Assembly (NCBI GenBank): GCA_021234155.1
Contig: JAJEKV010000064.1
Location: forward strand, 6,574,001-6,638,000
Reading direction: 5' to 3'
DNA: 64,000 bases
Origin: Isoetes taiwanensis
Lineage: Eukaryota > Streptophyta > Lycopodiopsida > Isoetales > Isoetaceae
Within the stretch, counting starts at the first letter, position 1; every line of letters begins with the position of its first letter. The translations under genes were made by a program, and so were the position numbers. A model generated the notes under the pieces. That model was given only the letters and a program-made list of their open reading frames with translations. It made no database searches and was not told the origin of the DNA. Of the stretch, positions 44,010 to 54,861 are shown piece after piece.

Positions 44010-45258
44010 TACAAGAAGTTCAAAGCGTTCTCCTTTGATGTATGCGGCCAAAAACATATCTGCCTCATGGCGTGACCCTCTTGGCGTGCCGCGGTGCGAG
44101 GCCATTGAATCTTCAAATGCTTTGCACTATTTTACGCCTCTGCTGCCTCACGTAGGCCTGGCGGCATCTCATCGGTCACCCGCATGTCCGTGTTGTACTC
44201 TGCATGACTTCTCGGACCAAAGCGTTGAAAGCGGTGCGGGGATCAAGAGTCCGTAACTTCTCACGGAAGTGCGGATTTCCTTGAAACTCTCTCTCATACG
44301 CTTGCTCTTGCTCCGCTTCTTTCACGGTGCTCACGGGAGGCTTGGGCTTTGGTGGTGGCGGCTTGAGGTCGACTCCTCGTCGGTGTCCCGCTTCAATTGT
44401 CCGGTACCACAATCTTTGGCGGTAATAAGCATTGTATGCCTCCCACTTCGCCATATAGGCGTTGTGCTCCTTAATCTTCTTCTGATAGACCTTGACCGGG
44501 TCTATCACATGCCTCCCGTTGTGGCCGCGGGGCTTTAACCCTATCCCACGTCGGGAAAGGTGGGGGCTTCTGCGGCTGTCCAGGCTGCTGCTCATTAGGT
44601 ACCACCAGCTCCGGTACCTCCTTCTCTGCGACTGGGGGTTTCGAGGAACTTGCCCCCTCAGTGTTGGGGACGTAATCTTCGTCCGAGTCGTCGGTGGAAG
44701 GTGGGGTTTGCTCGCCTGATGGTTCATTGATCACGGGACCCTGCGCCCGCTTACCAACCTTGACGACTCTTCTGCCGCCCGCCTTGATGCTCTTGGCCTT
44801 CCTCTTCTTCGGCCCGCCGGCTGTGGTTGGGTCGTCTTCCCGGTTCTTCGTCCTCTGCTCCCGGCGGTGCTCCTTGTCTTCATACTTACTGATGAAGGCC
44901 GCGAGGTCTGCTTCTTCGGCAGGGCTAAGCCACGGCTGCCGCTGCCTCTCTCTCTCCCCCTCCTCCTGCAGACGGGCCCAAGCCTCGAGTTGCTCCTCGA
45001 CTGTCGGCTGCCCTATCTGTTCCCGTTGCTCCCTGCTTCTCCTTTCCTCCTCTGCGATCTCCTCGAGAATTTGCTCCATAATGTCTGGCCGCTCCTCCTC
45101 TATGAGTCGCTCCGGTCCGATCCCTCCTCCTCATTTGGAAGAAGATTAAGCCTTCTTGGGAAAAGGCGTTCTTGCGGTATCCTCAATCGGGCGGGGTCCT
45201 TTGCGCCGGAGGATCCGCGTCGGCGGGGCTTCCTGGCGGTCTGCTTTGTGCGGGCCAT
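44010..45258 (-). pseudogene. Extra ORF1 with histone H3-tail-like N-terminus
   Basis: The ATG at 45256-45258 (minus) opens MARTKQTARKPRRRGSSGAK, running to a stop at 45100. Its first ten residues equal the invariant H3 tail including K4, R8 and K9; H3 similarity ends there. One base over, the frame continues as an acidic coiled-coil-like region (MEQILEEIAEEERRSREQRE, 44471-45079), a basic patch GGPKKRKAKSIKAGGRRVVK, acidic TPPSTDDSDEDYVPN, a proline-rich stretch, then (44176-44727) KVYQKKIKEHNAYMAKWEAY and ALVREVMQ, ending near ADMFLAAYIKGERFELL. So one protein of about 400 residues is likely, broken by a few shifts. It lies first after the 5' LTR. The function is unknown; H3 mimicry is a hypothesis. 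Confidence 0.6.
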
Positions 45259-45449
45259 GTTTGATGGTTCGCCGATCCGAGCTATGCGCCAGAAGATCTC
45301 CTTGGCAAAGGAGAGCAGATTTTTCTAAGCAGGGTACGCGAAATTGAGGGGGTCGAGGTCTATTTATAGGGGTCGATTTTAGGTCAAACTTCAAACTACC
45401 TTTTTTTTGGGTTGCCTAAAACATTTAAAACACCTAAATTTAAACATGG

Positions 45450-45700
45450 TCTCACCGTTGCCCGGGCCAGATAATGAAAAGCTCATTTCACCTCTGGCAC
45501 GGCGGCGTGTGTGACATGGTGAAAACCTCTTGCTAGATTTTATGCTTTCTACACATATAAGATGCTCATTTTACTAATTCTTAACTCAAAATTAGAATTA
45601 TCAAGTTAATTTTCTGTGATTTGTGACTTTTTGGTGTGTTTAAGCTGAATGTCTCACACGTTGCGCCCAGCCGAAAATGAGAATCTCATTTCCTGTCCTG
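45450..45700 (-). promoter_or_regulatory. Palindrome pair upstream of ORF1
   Basis: Motifs GCCCGGGCCAGATAATGAAA..CTCATTTCACCTCTGG..GGCGGCGTGTG (about 45455-45512) and GCGCCCAGCCGAAAATGAGA..TCTCATTTCCTGTC (about 45664-45702) match the pair before ORF2 in order, spacing (about 200 bases) and orientation. ORF1 starts about 200 bases downstream on the minus strand. Confidence 0.55.
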
Positions 45701-45883
45701 GCTCACCAATTTCAGTCTTTTTATGTTTTCATTATGTTTTCAGTCACTTCTAACTGTTACTAGCTTAGCATCTACTACAAGAATGAGAAAAACTTTTCCC
45801 CACTTTTCGAGGTTTAAGGATCCTATCGAGTTAGTACTCTTTGGGAACATGGTGGATGCTTTGCTCTTGGTGCGCCAAGAACA

Positions 45884-45898
45884 TTGCTCACGATACCA
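45884..45898 (-). other. Primer-binding site (Met-tRNA type)
   Basis: Immediately inside the 5' LTR on the minus strand, one base after the LTR end, the sequence reads TGGTATCGTGAGC. This resembles the plant initiator Met-tRNA PBS consensus TGGTATCAGAGC with one substitution and one insertion. It is a priming site, not a tRNA gene. Confidence 0.75.
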
Positions 45899-45899
45899 G

Positions 45900-47534
45900 C
45901 GTGGCGTCCCCTACTGCGTATCACGGTGCACTCACCGTATACAAACGAGGAGTTCTCCCCTATACCAGCTCCATGCCAATACGGGGCCCTCCACATGACA
46001 CTTTACCGCAACCGTGGCGGGTTCCGATGGGAAGAGTGAAGGGGTCATTTTACCCGTCTCCCTCGGGGCCTACCTAGTTCTTGAGCGTAAACATACATGT
46101 CGGTATATAAGAGCAACACATATATCCACCCACGGGGTGGTACATCCCATCTGCATAGACAATGATCGGCACAATACATAGGGGAATCCTACCCGGGCTC
46201 GGACTCAAAGGGACGGCCCGGCGGCTTGGGTCTCGAGTTAGTTAGAGCGATGAATCATGACAATGGATTGGGCTGGCATAAGAACATGGCACTGGGTTGT
46301 CCACTCCATCCGCCCCTCCCATGCACACTTTGCGGTAGGGCGAAAAGTGTTGGGACTGGCCCAGTAGCCATGGGATGCATAGCCAAGGGGCTATTCACGG
46401 GTTTCATCTCCCGGTTCGATGGGGCGGGGAGAATCACTCCCCAGAGATCTACCTGCTGACTCAAGGTGACTAGAGGGCCCTTGCCCGTGATTCGAACCCA
46501 CCGGAAAGTGAACACCACTTCCGCCCGGGTGTCGAGTCCATGCCTTACCGCTTTCGGTGACAAGCCATTAGACCTAGTCACAATGATCCCGGTAGGCCTT
46601 ACACACCGGAGGGATGGTTCAGTCGAGCGGGAACCTCCTTCTTAGCGGTCGGCCCCTTCACCCACAACCAGGTGTGGTTCTTGTACACAGGCCGAATCTA
46701 TAGTGTGCTAGAGAGGTTAATCTAGGAGCATCTACTACCAAGCTTGAGGTCTCTACCCCCCTTCCCAATACAAGGAGTTCATAGAGATACATCATCCATA
46801 TATATCACAGAAGAACTAAAGAACTATATCTAATCTATATCATAGAGTTAGGTTCTTTAGTTAGAGTCTGATATCTAGAGATCTAGAAGGCTGCTATGGG
46901 CAATTTAATAGGCTAAACCTACTGATTCTATGACTGAAATAGGGTTTAGACTATTCAATTGGCCAAATACCTGATCCTTGAGTGGCTCCTCCTGACCTGA
47001 GGTTGACCATCCTGTTGGCGCTTTCGAATCAATGGAAATTAATGGTGCAATTCTCTCAGGCAGAGTCTGGGAGGCGGTTTTGGCTCTTGAGGCAGCCAAA
47101 ACAGAGCTCTAAAACCCTAGAAACGAAAAATGGGCAAGTTAGGATTTCCCTCCTTAAATAGACATGGGGTTGGCTAGGGTTTCCAATTATCCCCTTTAGG
47201 CATGTGGGATAATTGGGAATGGAACCACTGCCTTTAATGGCTAGGTGGCAAAATGTGCCCACATGGAAATGTGTGCCCACATTAATGTGTACATTGGAAA
47301 ATGTGCACATTAATTGCACACTTGGGTATGGCCCACTTGGCATCAAGTGTCCATATGGAAGTGTGTGCCCACATTAATGTGTACATTGGAGCACATATTC
47401 CTTGCAAGTTGCCCCCTAGGGCTACCCACCTGGCTACACGTTAGCGTACACGTCAGTCGGGGTGGCGTATGCAGCGTGGCGTGGCGATCTGATGCTACGT
47501 CACGGGGACCGTATCTCGTCACGGAAACGTCACA
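45900..47534 (-). repeat. 5' LTR
   Basis: This LTR of about 1,635 bases is collinear with 34241-35893. The left border is degraded (CGTGGCGTCC for TGTGACGTCC); the right border GTCACA is intact and followed by TATAT. Transcription of the element is expected to start within it on the minus strand; no TATA box was assigned. Confidence 0.9.
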
Positions 47535-47539
47535 TATAT

Positions 47540-48435
47540 GATGGCCTTAGTGCCTTTTTGAATATATGATGGCCTTGTGCCTTTTTGAACCTTGTGTAAA
47601 TTTCTAATTTTGAAGTATTCTGGTATTTTCTGTTTTAACATATGATGGCCTTGTGCCAACTGTAATCCAGGCCTTGTGCCTTTTGTTTAATCCAGAAAAT
47701 AGTTTGTAATGACTTTGTGTCTTGTGTAAATTTGTGCCTTGTGTAAATTTCTAATTCTGTTTTACCACAGGCCTGTTTCTAAAAACAGATACCACAGGCC
47801 TTAGTGCCTTTCTTTGATCTCACCCATATGTCTAACAGGCCTTGTGCAAGTTTAATTCAGTTTAATTCAGTTTAATCCAGTTATACCTTGGAATTCATTC
47901 AACATTCAAGTACAAATTTCTGTAACTGAAGCATAAAAAATGAGAATGCAAAACAGAAACTTCTTTATATTCATAAAAGTATCTCTACAGTACCCTTTAC
48001 ACAATTGCCATAGTAAGTGGATTTTCCTAATACTTTCAGTCTATGTGGCATGCTTGACCCTTTACTGTGGCATGTTGGAGCCTAGGTGGCATGCATGCAA
48101 ACGTCCCTAGGTGGCTCGGGTTCAAAAGAAATAGAGTTCAAAAGCTGAAAAGAAAAAAAAAACGAAATTCCACTGAAGCAAAAGTTAGTGGCCTTGCAAG
48201 AATCTTTGCACAAAGCGGAAGCTTAATGAATTTTGGCCTCATATCAATTCGGGGACCTAATTTGAGATCCATATATTCTTTGTCACCAAAATCAGTCAAG
48301 ATACTATCGAGAATCGAGAGCCATTCCATTTTCGACCGGGTCAAAAATGGTCAATGCCCCCGGCTGATTATGGTGAAATCGTGGTGGCAAGCCGTGGTGA
48401 AAACGTGGTGAAGGCGTGGTGATGCAAACGTTGTT
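47540..48435. repeat. Host-transposon repeats right of the LTR element
   Basis: GGCCTTAGTGCC/GGCCTTGTGCC units (47540-47850) continue the array split by the LTR element. TGGCATGTTGGAGCCTAGG units (48045-48120) and GTGGTGAAAACGTGGTGAAG (48385-48425) repeat motifs seen at 32970-33165. Between them I see no supported gene. Confidence 0.65.
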
Positions 48436-48593
48436 TTTATATTTCAAAGGGAGAAAAATACATATGGAAATCTACCATACCGGTAGAATAGTTCATACTT
48501 CTTATGAAATGAAGTATCTTGAGAAAAATCGGGGAAAACTATAACCACGAGCTTCTAGTATTATCAAAATGCATTAGAGATGACATACAGTTA

Positions 48594-48919
48594 TTACTGG
48601 GCCTCAATCAGATCCTGCATTGTGAGATCTGTAACTCTTCTTCTTCCAAGTACGTTCAAGATTTCATCAAGTGTTTCTGCTCCTCTAATATCCGCCTCTG
48701 TTCCTGGTTTATTTGCTCCAGTATAGGTCCTACCAGATGCGACTGCATTTGAACTGGCGAAATTGTTTGTGCTCGTGTTCTCCTTACGTTTTCTTCCGCC
48801 ATAGCTGGATTGTGATAAGCCAATGTGCATGCAAAACTAGATTTATGGTTTTCCCCAATGCTTCTGCCTGACCCGACTTTTGAATGATTGACCTTGCATT
48901 TGATGTGACAGATTTCCAA
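48594..48919 (-). pseudogene. Unrecognised transposon ORF, 3' exons
   Basis: Two overlapping minus-strand frames contain MAEENVRRTRAQTISPVQMQ, PILEQINQEQRRILEEQKHL and, one frame over, GAETLDEILNVLGRRRVTDL. Both are helix-rich and charged. They may be parts of one protein separated by a frameshift, possibly downstream exons of the gene at 49135-50134. No family is recognised. Confidence 0.3.
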
Positions 48920-49134
48920 TGATTCTCTGTCCCATTCTGTTCATCCTTAATGTAATTTTTCTGTGTGTCACTTTCACCCTGTCAATTAAACAGTGAGAGA
49001 TTGAAGAGTGAAGATTTATATTATATTAAACATATAAAATGATTACATAAGGTTACATTTCAGATTACAAGCCAGGATTTCTATTAAACATTTCAGATTA
49101 CATCAGCAACAAAATTTTTTATATACACTTGCTT

Positions 49135-50134
49135 TCATTCCTGTGCATCTATCAAAAAGAGATCCGGGTCCAGCTCCTCCTCGTCATCTTCTATGACCAC
49201 CAGATCAGTGGCCACCGGGTCAACTTGCCAGCCTATATCATCCCATTCTGGAGGGAAAGCAAAAAACCATAATGGTGCAGTGTTACCAAACAGAATAGCA
49301 GCTTCTCCATGTGCATCCTGCAAGCCCTTGTGATGATAGAACATATCCCTGAAGTGAAGGAATTGTTCCTCTATAAACAACCTATCATAACAAAAGCAGA
49401 ACCTGTCTAGCGTAAAGGCTTAGTAGAAAAGGTTTCAACCTTTGCAGATCCTGGTCAATAGTAGGAGGAATAGGCCAAAGATGCTGGTGTGTAAAAATTT
49501 CAGTGGAAGCAGAGAAAGTTGAGAGATCTGGGAGGTTTGGTGTACAATTCATCCTCCTGGTGAGAGTTTTCAACATTTCTGTGGTCATATTCTCATCCGG
49601 TGAATAGAGAAATTTCTGTTGCCTGAGAATGTCCATCCATTCTGCATGGGTGAAAATCGGGATAGCACGCCTAGGTATCATGGGCTCTTCTTCTCTGGTG
49701 ACATTGTCCCATTCCGGAGTGCCATCGTTTTGCAGGATCTAAGAGGTGAAGTTGGCCATGTCTGCTGAAGTAGCTGCTGTAAACTGTAAACTGTAAACTG
49801 TAAAGTCAGTCGGGAGCAAGAAGAATGGCACCTCGGGCCTTTTGGGTTGCCCGAGGTCATTAATTTTTGCCATCCCATAAGGATTTTTGCCCGAGGTATG
49901 GCTGTCAGCCAAAGGATGATGAGAGGAATTGATGGGACCGAGAGAATTTAAGGAAAAGGAAAGCATTTCAGTGGAAAAGCTGTTCAGAAGGATCTCTATA
50001 TCCGGGGAAGAGACAGAAAGTGAAACACGTGGTGAGACATGTGGTGAAACATGTGGTGAAACATGTGGTGACACATGTGGTGAATTTTCCCAAAAAAAAT
50101 AAACTTTTACATGGCCCGTCAGCCCTAAATTCAA
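49135..50134 (-). pseudogene. Unrecognised transposon protein gene
   Basis: A minus-strand frame runs from MAKINDLGQPKRPEVPFFLL (about 49870), through one TAG at 49739-49741, NDGTPEWDNVTREEEP, RRAIPIFTHAEWMDILRQQK and LWPIPPTIDQDLQRLKPFLL to a stop at 49385. It is followed by LFIEEQFLHFRDMFYHHKGL, LWFFAFPPEWDDIGWQVDPV and an acidic end DDEEELDPDLFLIDAQE (49135-49380). Except for the TAG and one shift it reads as a coherent protein of about 330 residues. At its 5' side are ATGTGGTGA repeats (50028-50083). No known domain recognised. Confidence 0.45.
50020..50090. repeat. ATGTGGTGAAAC tandem repeat
   Basis: Five to six units of CATGTGGTGAAA/GTGACA occur, the same motif as in the two subterminal zones, located between two divergent ORFs (49135-50134 minus and 50150-50782 plus). 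It may act as a shared regulatory or transposase-binding site. Confidence 0.7.
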
Positions 50135-50149
50135 ATTCTCTTTCGCTCC

Positions 50150-50782
50150 TTCACAATTTCATGCTCCTTCCTGCTGCTCAAAGGGACGGATCTCAAACTC
50201 TGCCAAGATTGGATGCTAATGGTGTATCAGTTCCTCTATTTCCGAGATCAGCTGGGCCGAGCATCTCGGACGAGCAATTTGCCTCAGATTTTGAATACCA
50301 ACAATCCAGAGTCCCCACAAACATACAGCTATTCAGAGATTACATGAGGAACCTTAGCAGAGACATTGGAACTTCAGTGGAACCTGCAGAATATAGATTG
50401 TTCCCGGCGGAGATTGGTACCGCGATATTCAATACACTCATGACATGTGGGCGAGGCACGGTTAGGGGCATCCGCAGGATATAGATATAATTGATATCAC
50501 GATGATGAACTAGAATGGGCTATAGAATTACTGCGAGAGGCACATATCTTATGCATCAAATATGGTGGTTCATGGAAAGCAACCCATGAGAAGAATGATG
50601 ATCGGCGGTTTGAGTCGCGAGGGAATGCTATTATCATCCGCAGTGCTGGCGGATGCATATGGCACTTTGATAATTTAGATGTCCACTACCAATGCGAGGC
50701 AAGGCTGATTCTTGAGCTAAAGCGGGGAAATGGCAACACTCTTATACTTCAAAATAATTTCGAGCTCACCATGAATTCCTAA
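50150..50782 (+). pseudogene. Unrecognised plus-strand transposon gene
   Basis: The frame starting near MLLPAAQRDGSQTLPRLDAN continues FPRSAGPSISDEQFASDFEY, RVPTNIQLFRDYMRNLSRDI, VEPAEYRLFPAEIGTAIFNT and stops at 50484. A second frame without an ATG resumes at once: HDDELEWAIELLREAHILCI, KYGGSWKATHEKNDDRRFES, GNAIIIRSAGGCIWHFDNLD, ending NNFELTMNS at 50782. Both look strongly protein-coding, so one shift or an intron near 50480 probably joins them (about 210 residues). Function unknown. A 16-base A run at 51088-51103 lies downstream. Confidence 0.45.
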
Positions 50783-51213
50783 ACACCTACCATTTCCACA
50801 CAAATCATTGACTTGCACCTCTCCCTTTTTTGACAAAAAGCAGATCGCATATATAACCATCTTATTAACATCTACATCTTTTACCTGCCGAATTGGTGCG
50901 CTCACTCTGTTGCGGCATAACACATATCACAACTACTCGCAAGTTGTTATAAAACATTGCTATGTGCTTTCAACACCTACTTCATTTGTATTTATTTGCA
51001 TGCTTTATCATGAGTAGCCTACCTATAAAGGCTCACTCACTATGTTGTACCTTTTTCTATAATTAATGAAAAAAACCCCATTCACTCAAAAAAAAAAAAA
51101 AAATACAATTGAGCATGGAATTGAGTTTCTTATATTATTCCCAAACAAGGCAAGACACAACAACATATATTCAAAATTTTACGAATCATTTCCTAACTTT
51201 TGTAAGAATGTGT

Positions 51214-53095
51214 TCAACTATTCTTCATCGGACATGCTATCTTCATCGAGATAAAACCTCGGGGCAAGTTTTCTAGAATCTTTTCCTCATCACTTTGGTC
51301 TAGCACAATAAAAGCGTTCGAGCACCTTTCTTGATCTGGCTGCATGGGAACTCGAATAGCACAAATTTGAGTAGAGAATACAAGTGACTTTGGCTCGTTT
51401 GTCAACAACTCATACATCACCTTTGGCCAGAAGCTTCTTTTTCTATAGTAAATGCCCTCCACAACGGTTTCACCTCTCATAAACAAGTTTCCGTTCTGCT
51501 TGAAGTCATTTTCAACTTCAAATTTTGGCTTGGTGCATAGCAACATCCAAAATACAGAATCCTCCTCATTCCCTTTAGGTGCAGCAACTACAAAATTTTG
51601 TCTCCTTCTCTAAGTATACGCAAGTACATTTGCCACAGATTGAGTATAGTGGCACGGTAGACTTCGGGTCTCTTCCACATCCGCATGAACATTGGAGGAT
51701 GGTTCAAGCGACTACAAGGTTCCATTCATCTACATACAATTTGTTCTCACACATGTCCCATTTTCCATCAAACAATTCTTTTGCAAAAACATGATAGCTT
51801 TACGGTATGTAGGCGTGTTGGATTTCTGTCTTGAATCCATGGACTGAATGAATTTGCTGGTTTTAAGAATTGTCTCGCACCCCAAGCCTTTTCCTGTTGA
51901 TATCCTCGGGTTTTATTTCCCGAAGTATCTCAGAACTTTTCTTCCATTTTCATCCACTCGGATGTACCACATTGAAATTGTTTCTCTGGATGTTTAAAAT
52001 TTTGTAGACCTCATTATCCATCTTTTCAATTCTGCTGCCTTCCCATAATGTTCACCTTTTCCATGGTTTGATCCAAAGTTCCACATCATATTGACCTCTG
52101 TATCATAAGCGTACCTTCCAACAAAATAAAATGATCAAGCTTTTTTGAATTGTGATGCGGCACCATCACGAAAATACATAGTCTTTGTTTGGGGACATTG
52201 CCTTTTACGCTTTAAGTACTCAAAATGTTTCATAAAACAATGTTGAACAAAAAGTGTGTCATGTTCCCTATCATCCGACACATAGTAGTGTGTTTCCTTC
52301 TCAATGGTGTGCATGCGTGGATCAACACGATAGGTTATTTGAACAAATATAGTTATCACGGTTGTTGACCCAGCGCATGGACTGAACTTCATTCTGCTCC
52401 TTAAAAGTATAATTCTCTGCGAAGTCAACCACGGATAGGTAAGCATCTCCAGGTAAGTTATCAAGGAGTTCTTTGTCTTGCGGCACGCACGCCACTTATA
52501 TCACGAAGTTGTGTAAAGGAAATTTTGGAAGCTTCTCCAACATTTTGTTCACCCGATGGAAGACTTGGGTTTCATTGTGTTGGTGAGCGAGCTTAGACTT
52601 CTTCTTGCCATCTCTCGAATCTGATTTTTTCATAGTCTAGGTATTCCCACTTCACCATGCCACTATCACTAGATTGTTCATGTGGGCGGATATAGGGAAC
52701 TTCTTAATCCCACACTCTTTACACTCACACAAAATGCATTCCCTCTTATGGTAGGTTGGAAGCTAGTTTTCTCACATAAAATTCCCCCCCAGGACTTCTT
52801 GTGCTACTTATTTTGTATTCAGGCGCCTTGCATTCACCATATATGTCGGCACATGCAAAAGTGACAAGTCAAATTGCGCGACTTTTTAGGCTTTAGTTCT
52901 CATACTATTGAAGCCATCTATTAGCATCTGCATTCTAACATGGTATATCTGACAACAACTATTGAAGTCCTTTAATTTTACAACAAACCATGGTTTCGAC
53001 TTTTCAAACATCCTCTGTTTGATCATAACACTAGGATGTTCAGTCTTGAATTTCTGAACAATTGCAAGAAGGAAGATAACAAAGGTGATCGGCAT
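51214..53095 (-). pseudogene. Candidate transposase gene (DFAENY / DGxxSQFK / HGKGE type)
   Basis: Minus-strand pieces in order: KPWFVVKLKDFNSCCQIYHV (52886-53095); CILCECKECGIKKFP; VVDFAENYTFKEQNEVQSMR (about 52365-52430); THYYVSDDREHDTLFVQHCF and YFRDGAASQFKKA (52141-52167 for the DG block); after one TGA, MMWNFGSNHGKGEHYGKAAE (about 52030-52075); last, KFEVENDFKQNGNLFMRGET and YYRKRSFWPKVMYELL (51214-51546). This motif order matches a widespread repeat-associated plant protein family I know only as uncharacterised. The Asp (DFAENY), Asp (DGxxS) and Glu (HGKGE, 38 residues after the second Asp) could form an RNase H-like DDE triad, which is inference. Stops and shifts make this copy inactive. 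Confidence 0.55.
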
Positions 53096-53100
53096 ATTTA

Positions 53101-53790
53101 TTGCACACTACATTTTTCCACCACACTAGGCACCACATAGCATATATTCACGGACATTCATCTTACACCTCCTTATTCACCACACTAGGCACCACAAAGC
53201 ATATATTACATAATTTATTGTACACCATATTTTTTCACCACACTAGGCACCACATAGCATATATTACAGGACATTCATCTTACACCTCGTTATTCACCAC
53301 ACTAGGCACCACATAGAATATATTACAACATTTATTTTACACCATATTTTTTCACCACACTAGGCACCACACTAGGCACCACACTTGGCACCACACTAGA
53401 CACCACACTAGGCACCACACCATGTTATTCACCACACTAGGGACCACATAGCATATATTATAGCATTTATTTTACACCATGTTATTCACCACACTAGGCA
53501 CCACAAAGCGTATATTTAGAGCATTTATTTTACACCATATTTTTCACCACACTAGGCACCACATAGCATATATTACAGCATGTATTTTACATCATGTTAT
53601 TCACCACACTAGGCACCACAAAGCATATATTGACAGCATTTATTTCACACCACGTGCCTCACCACACTAGGCAGCACATATCATATATCATGGCATTAAT
53701 AAGCACCACACACCACAAGCAATCACTAACCACAGCAACCACATATCACAAGCAATCACTAACCACATACCACATTAACAATAAAAAATG
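53101..53790. repeat. Right subterminal array, 59-bp units with CACCACACTAGGCACCACA
   Basis: About ten direct units of about 59 bases each contain CACCACACTAGGCACCACA followed by TAGCATATATTACA and an AT-rich spacer (53114, 53178, 53237, 53296, 53355, 53441, 53487, 53547, 53603, 53661). A small sub-array of CACCACACTAGG lies at 53355-53425. CACCACA is the inverse of TGTGGTG in the left zone. It sits just upstream of the minus-strand candidate transposase. The bases 53791-54800 that follow show no supported gene. Confidence 0.85.
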
Positions 53791-54861
53791 TGGTGAAGAT
53801 GAAGAAATGAAATAACATGTGATTCTTCCAGATAGTGAGTAGCATGATCCTCTCTTACATTTCGTTCCAATCTTCTGAACTTAACATCCTTTGCATTTGG
53901 AGAGACCCTCTTTTTTTTTGGTCCAAAATTGCTGCACAAGTTCTATGGCCAATTGGGAATTGCATCTGCTCTTCTAACTCTTTTGTACAAAACCCATTTC
54001 CCCCCTTTGCAATCTATCTCTTCCCTCTTCAATTTTGCTTTGGTAAGATTCCTAGGATGAACACCGGCCGGTTTACCAAAACCACGAGCAGCGGCCGGGA
54101 TTAGCACTTTTCGGTATTAATGCTTCCTCTTCTGACCATAGCAAGGCAACTACTCTTGGTACGCTAAAGCGTCATTGCTGTTAGACTTCTTCACAAGTTG
54201 AATGGAAGCCACGAGGTTCTTGACCACAATGCTCTTGGCTTGCAAATCTTTCAGCTCTTAAGCCAAGAAATGCTGGCTGTCCATTGTGTCATCCTGCATA
54301 AAATCTAGTAAAACCTCTTTCTTATCGGCTTTGTTAGACAAGCCTTTAGTGGTGCTATGAAATGAAGATAACAATTTTAATACCATCCAAGCCCCAGAGA
54401 ATCGTTACGGTGGATCCTCCCTCTGCTGATGCAATTTTTTGCTAATTCTTCTTTAGTTTCCCTTTGTCTTTTCCTTTGGCATCTTTTATGATCCGTTCTT
54501 GTTACGGAGTTCTCTTTCTCTTACACGTGCTCGGTTTGAGATTTTAGGCAGATTTGCTTCCAAATTAAATGATTGAAGGTATGAACAGGATTGATCCACA
54601 ACGGATTAAGCGCCATAGCCGTGTGCTTCCGGGAAAGGCGGGTGGGTCGTGGGTTTAGAAATCGGGTTCGGTGGAGATTGGAATGGGGCCGGGTGGCGTA
54701 GGAAGTGGAATGGGGCGGGTGGCGTAGGAATCGGGTTATTGCGGTTCAAGAAATGATTGAATCCGGGGCGTACATGCACTAAGCCAAACAAACATTTAAA
54801 ATCGCACCACAAATTTGATATCTCCCACCACATTTTTAGGGGGACGGGGGGGACACCGGGG

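Larger units (their letters stand above)
34241..47534 (-). mobile_element. 13.3-kb chromovirus-type Ty3/gypsy LTR retrotransposon with two extra ORFs
   Basis: Both ends are LTRs of about 1.64 kb beginning TGTGAC and ending GTCACA, flanked by TATAT. Minus-strand order is: 5' LTR (45900-47534), PBS, ORF1 with an H3-tail-like start, ORF2, gag, PR, RT, RNase H, integrase, chromodomain, PPT, 3' LTR (34241-35893). The order RT-RH-IN plus a chromodomain places it among chromoviruses. Two additional ORFs before gag are unusual. Many frameshifts interrupt the genes; some may be sequencing artefacts. The insertion lies inside the 27.4-kb transposon. Confidence 0.9.

Noticed and set aside
45884-45900. 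Possible tRNA-related sequence GATACCA
   Set aside because: Only 12-13 bases match, next to the LTR; it is a primer-binding site, not a tRNA gene.
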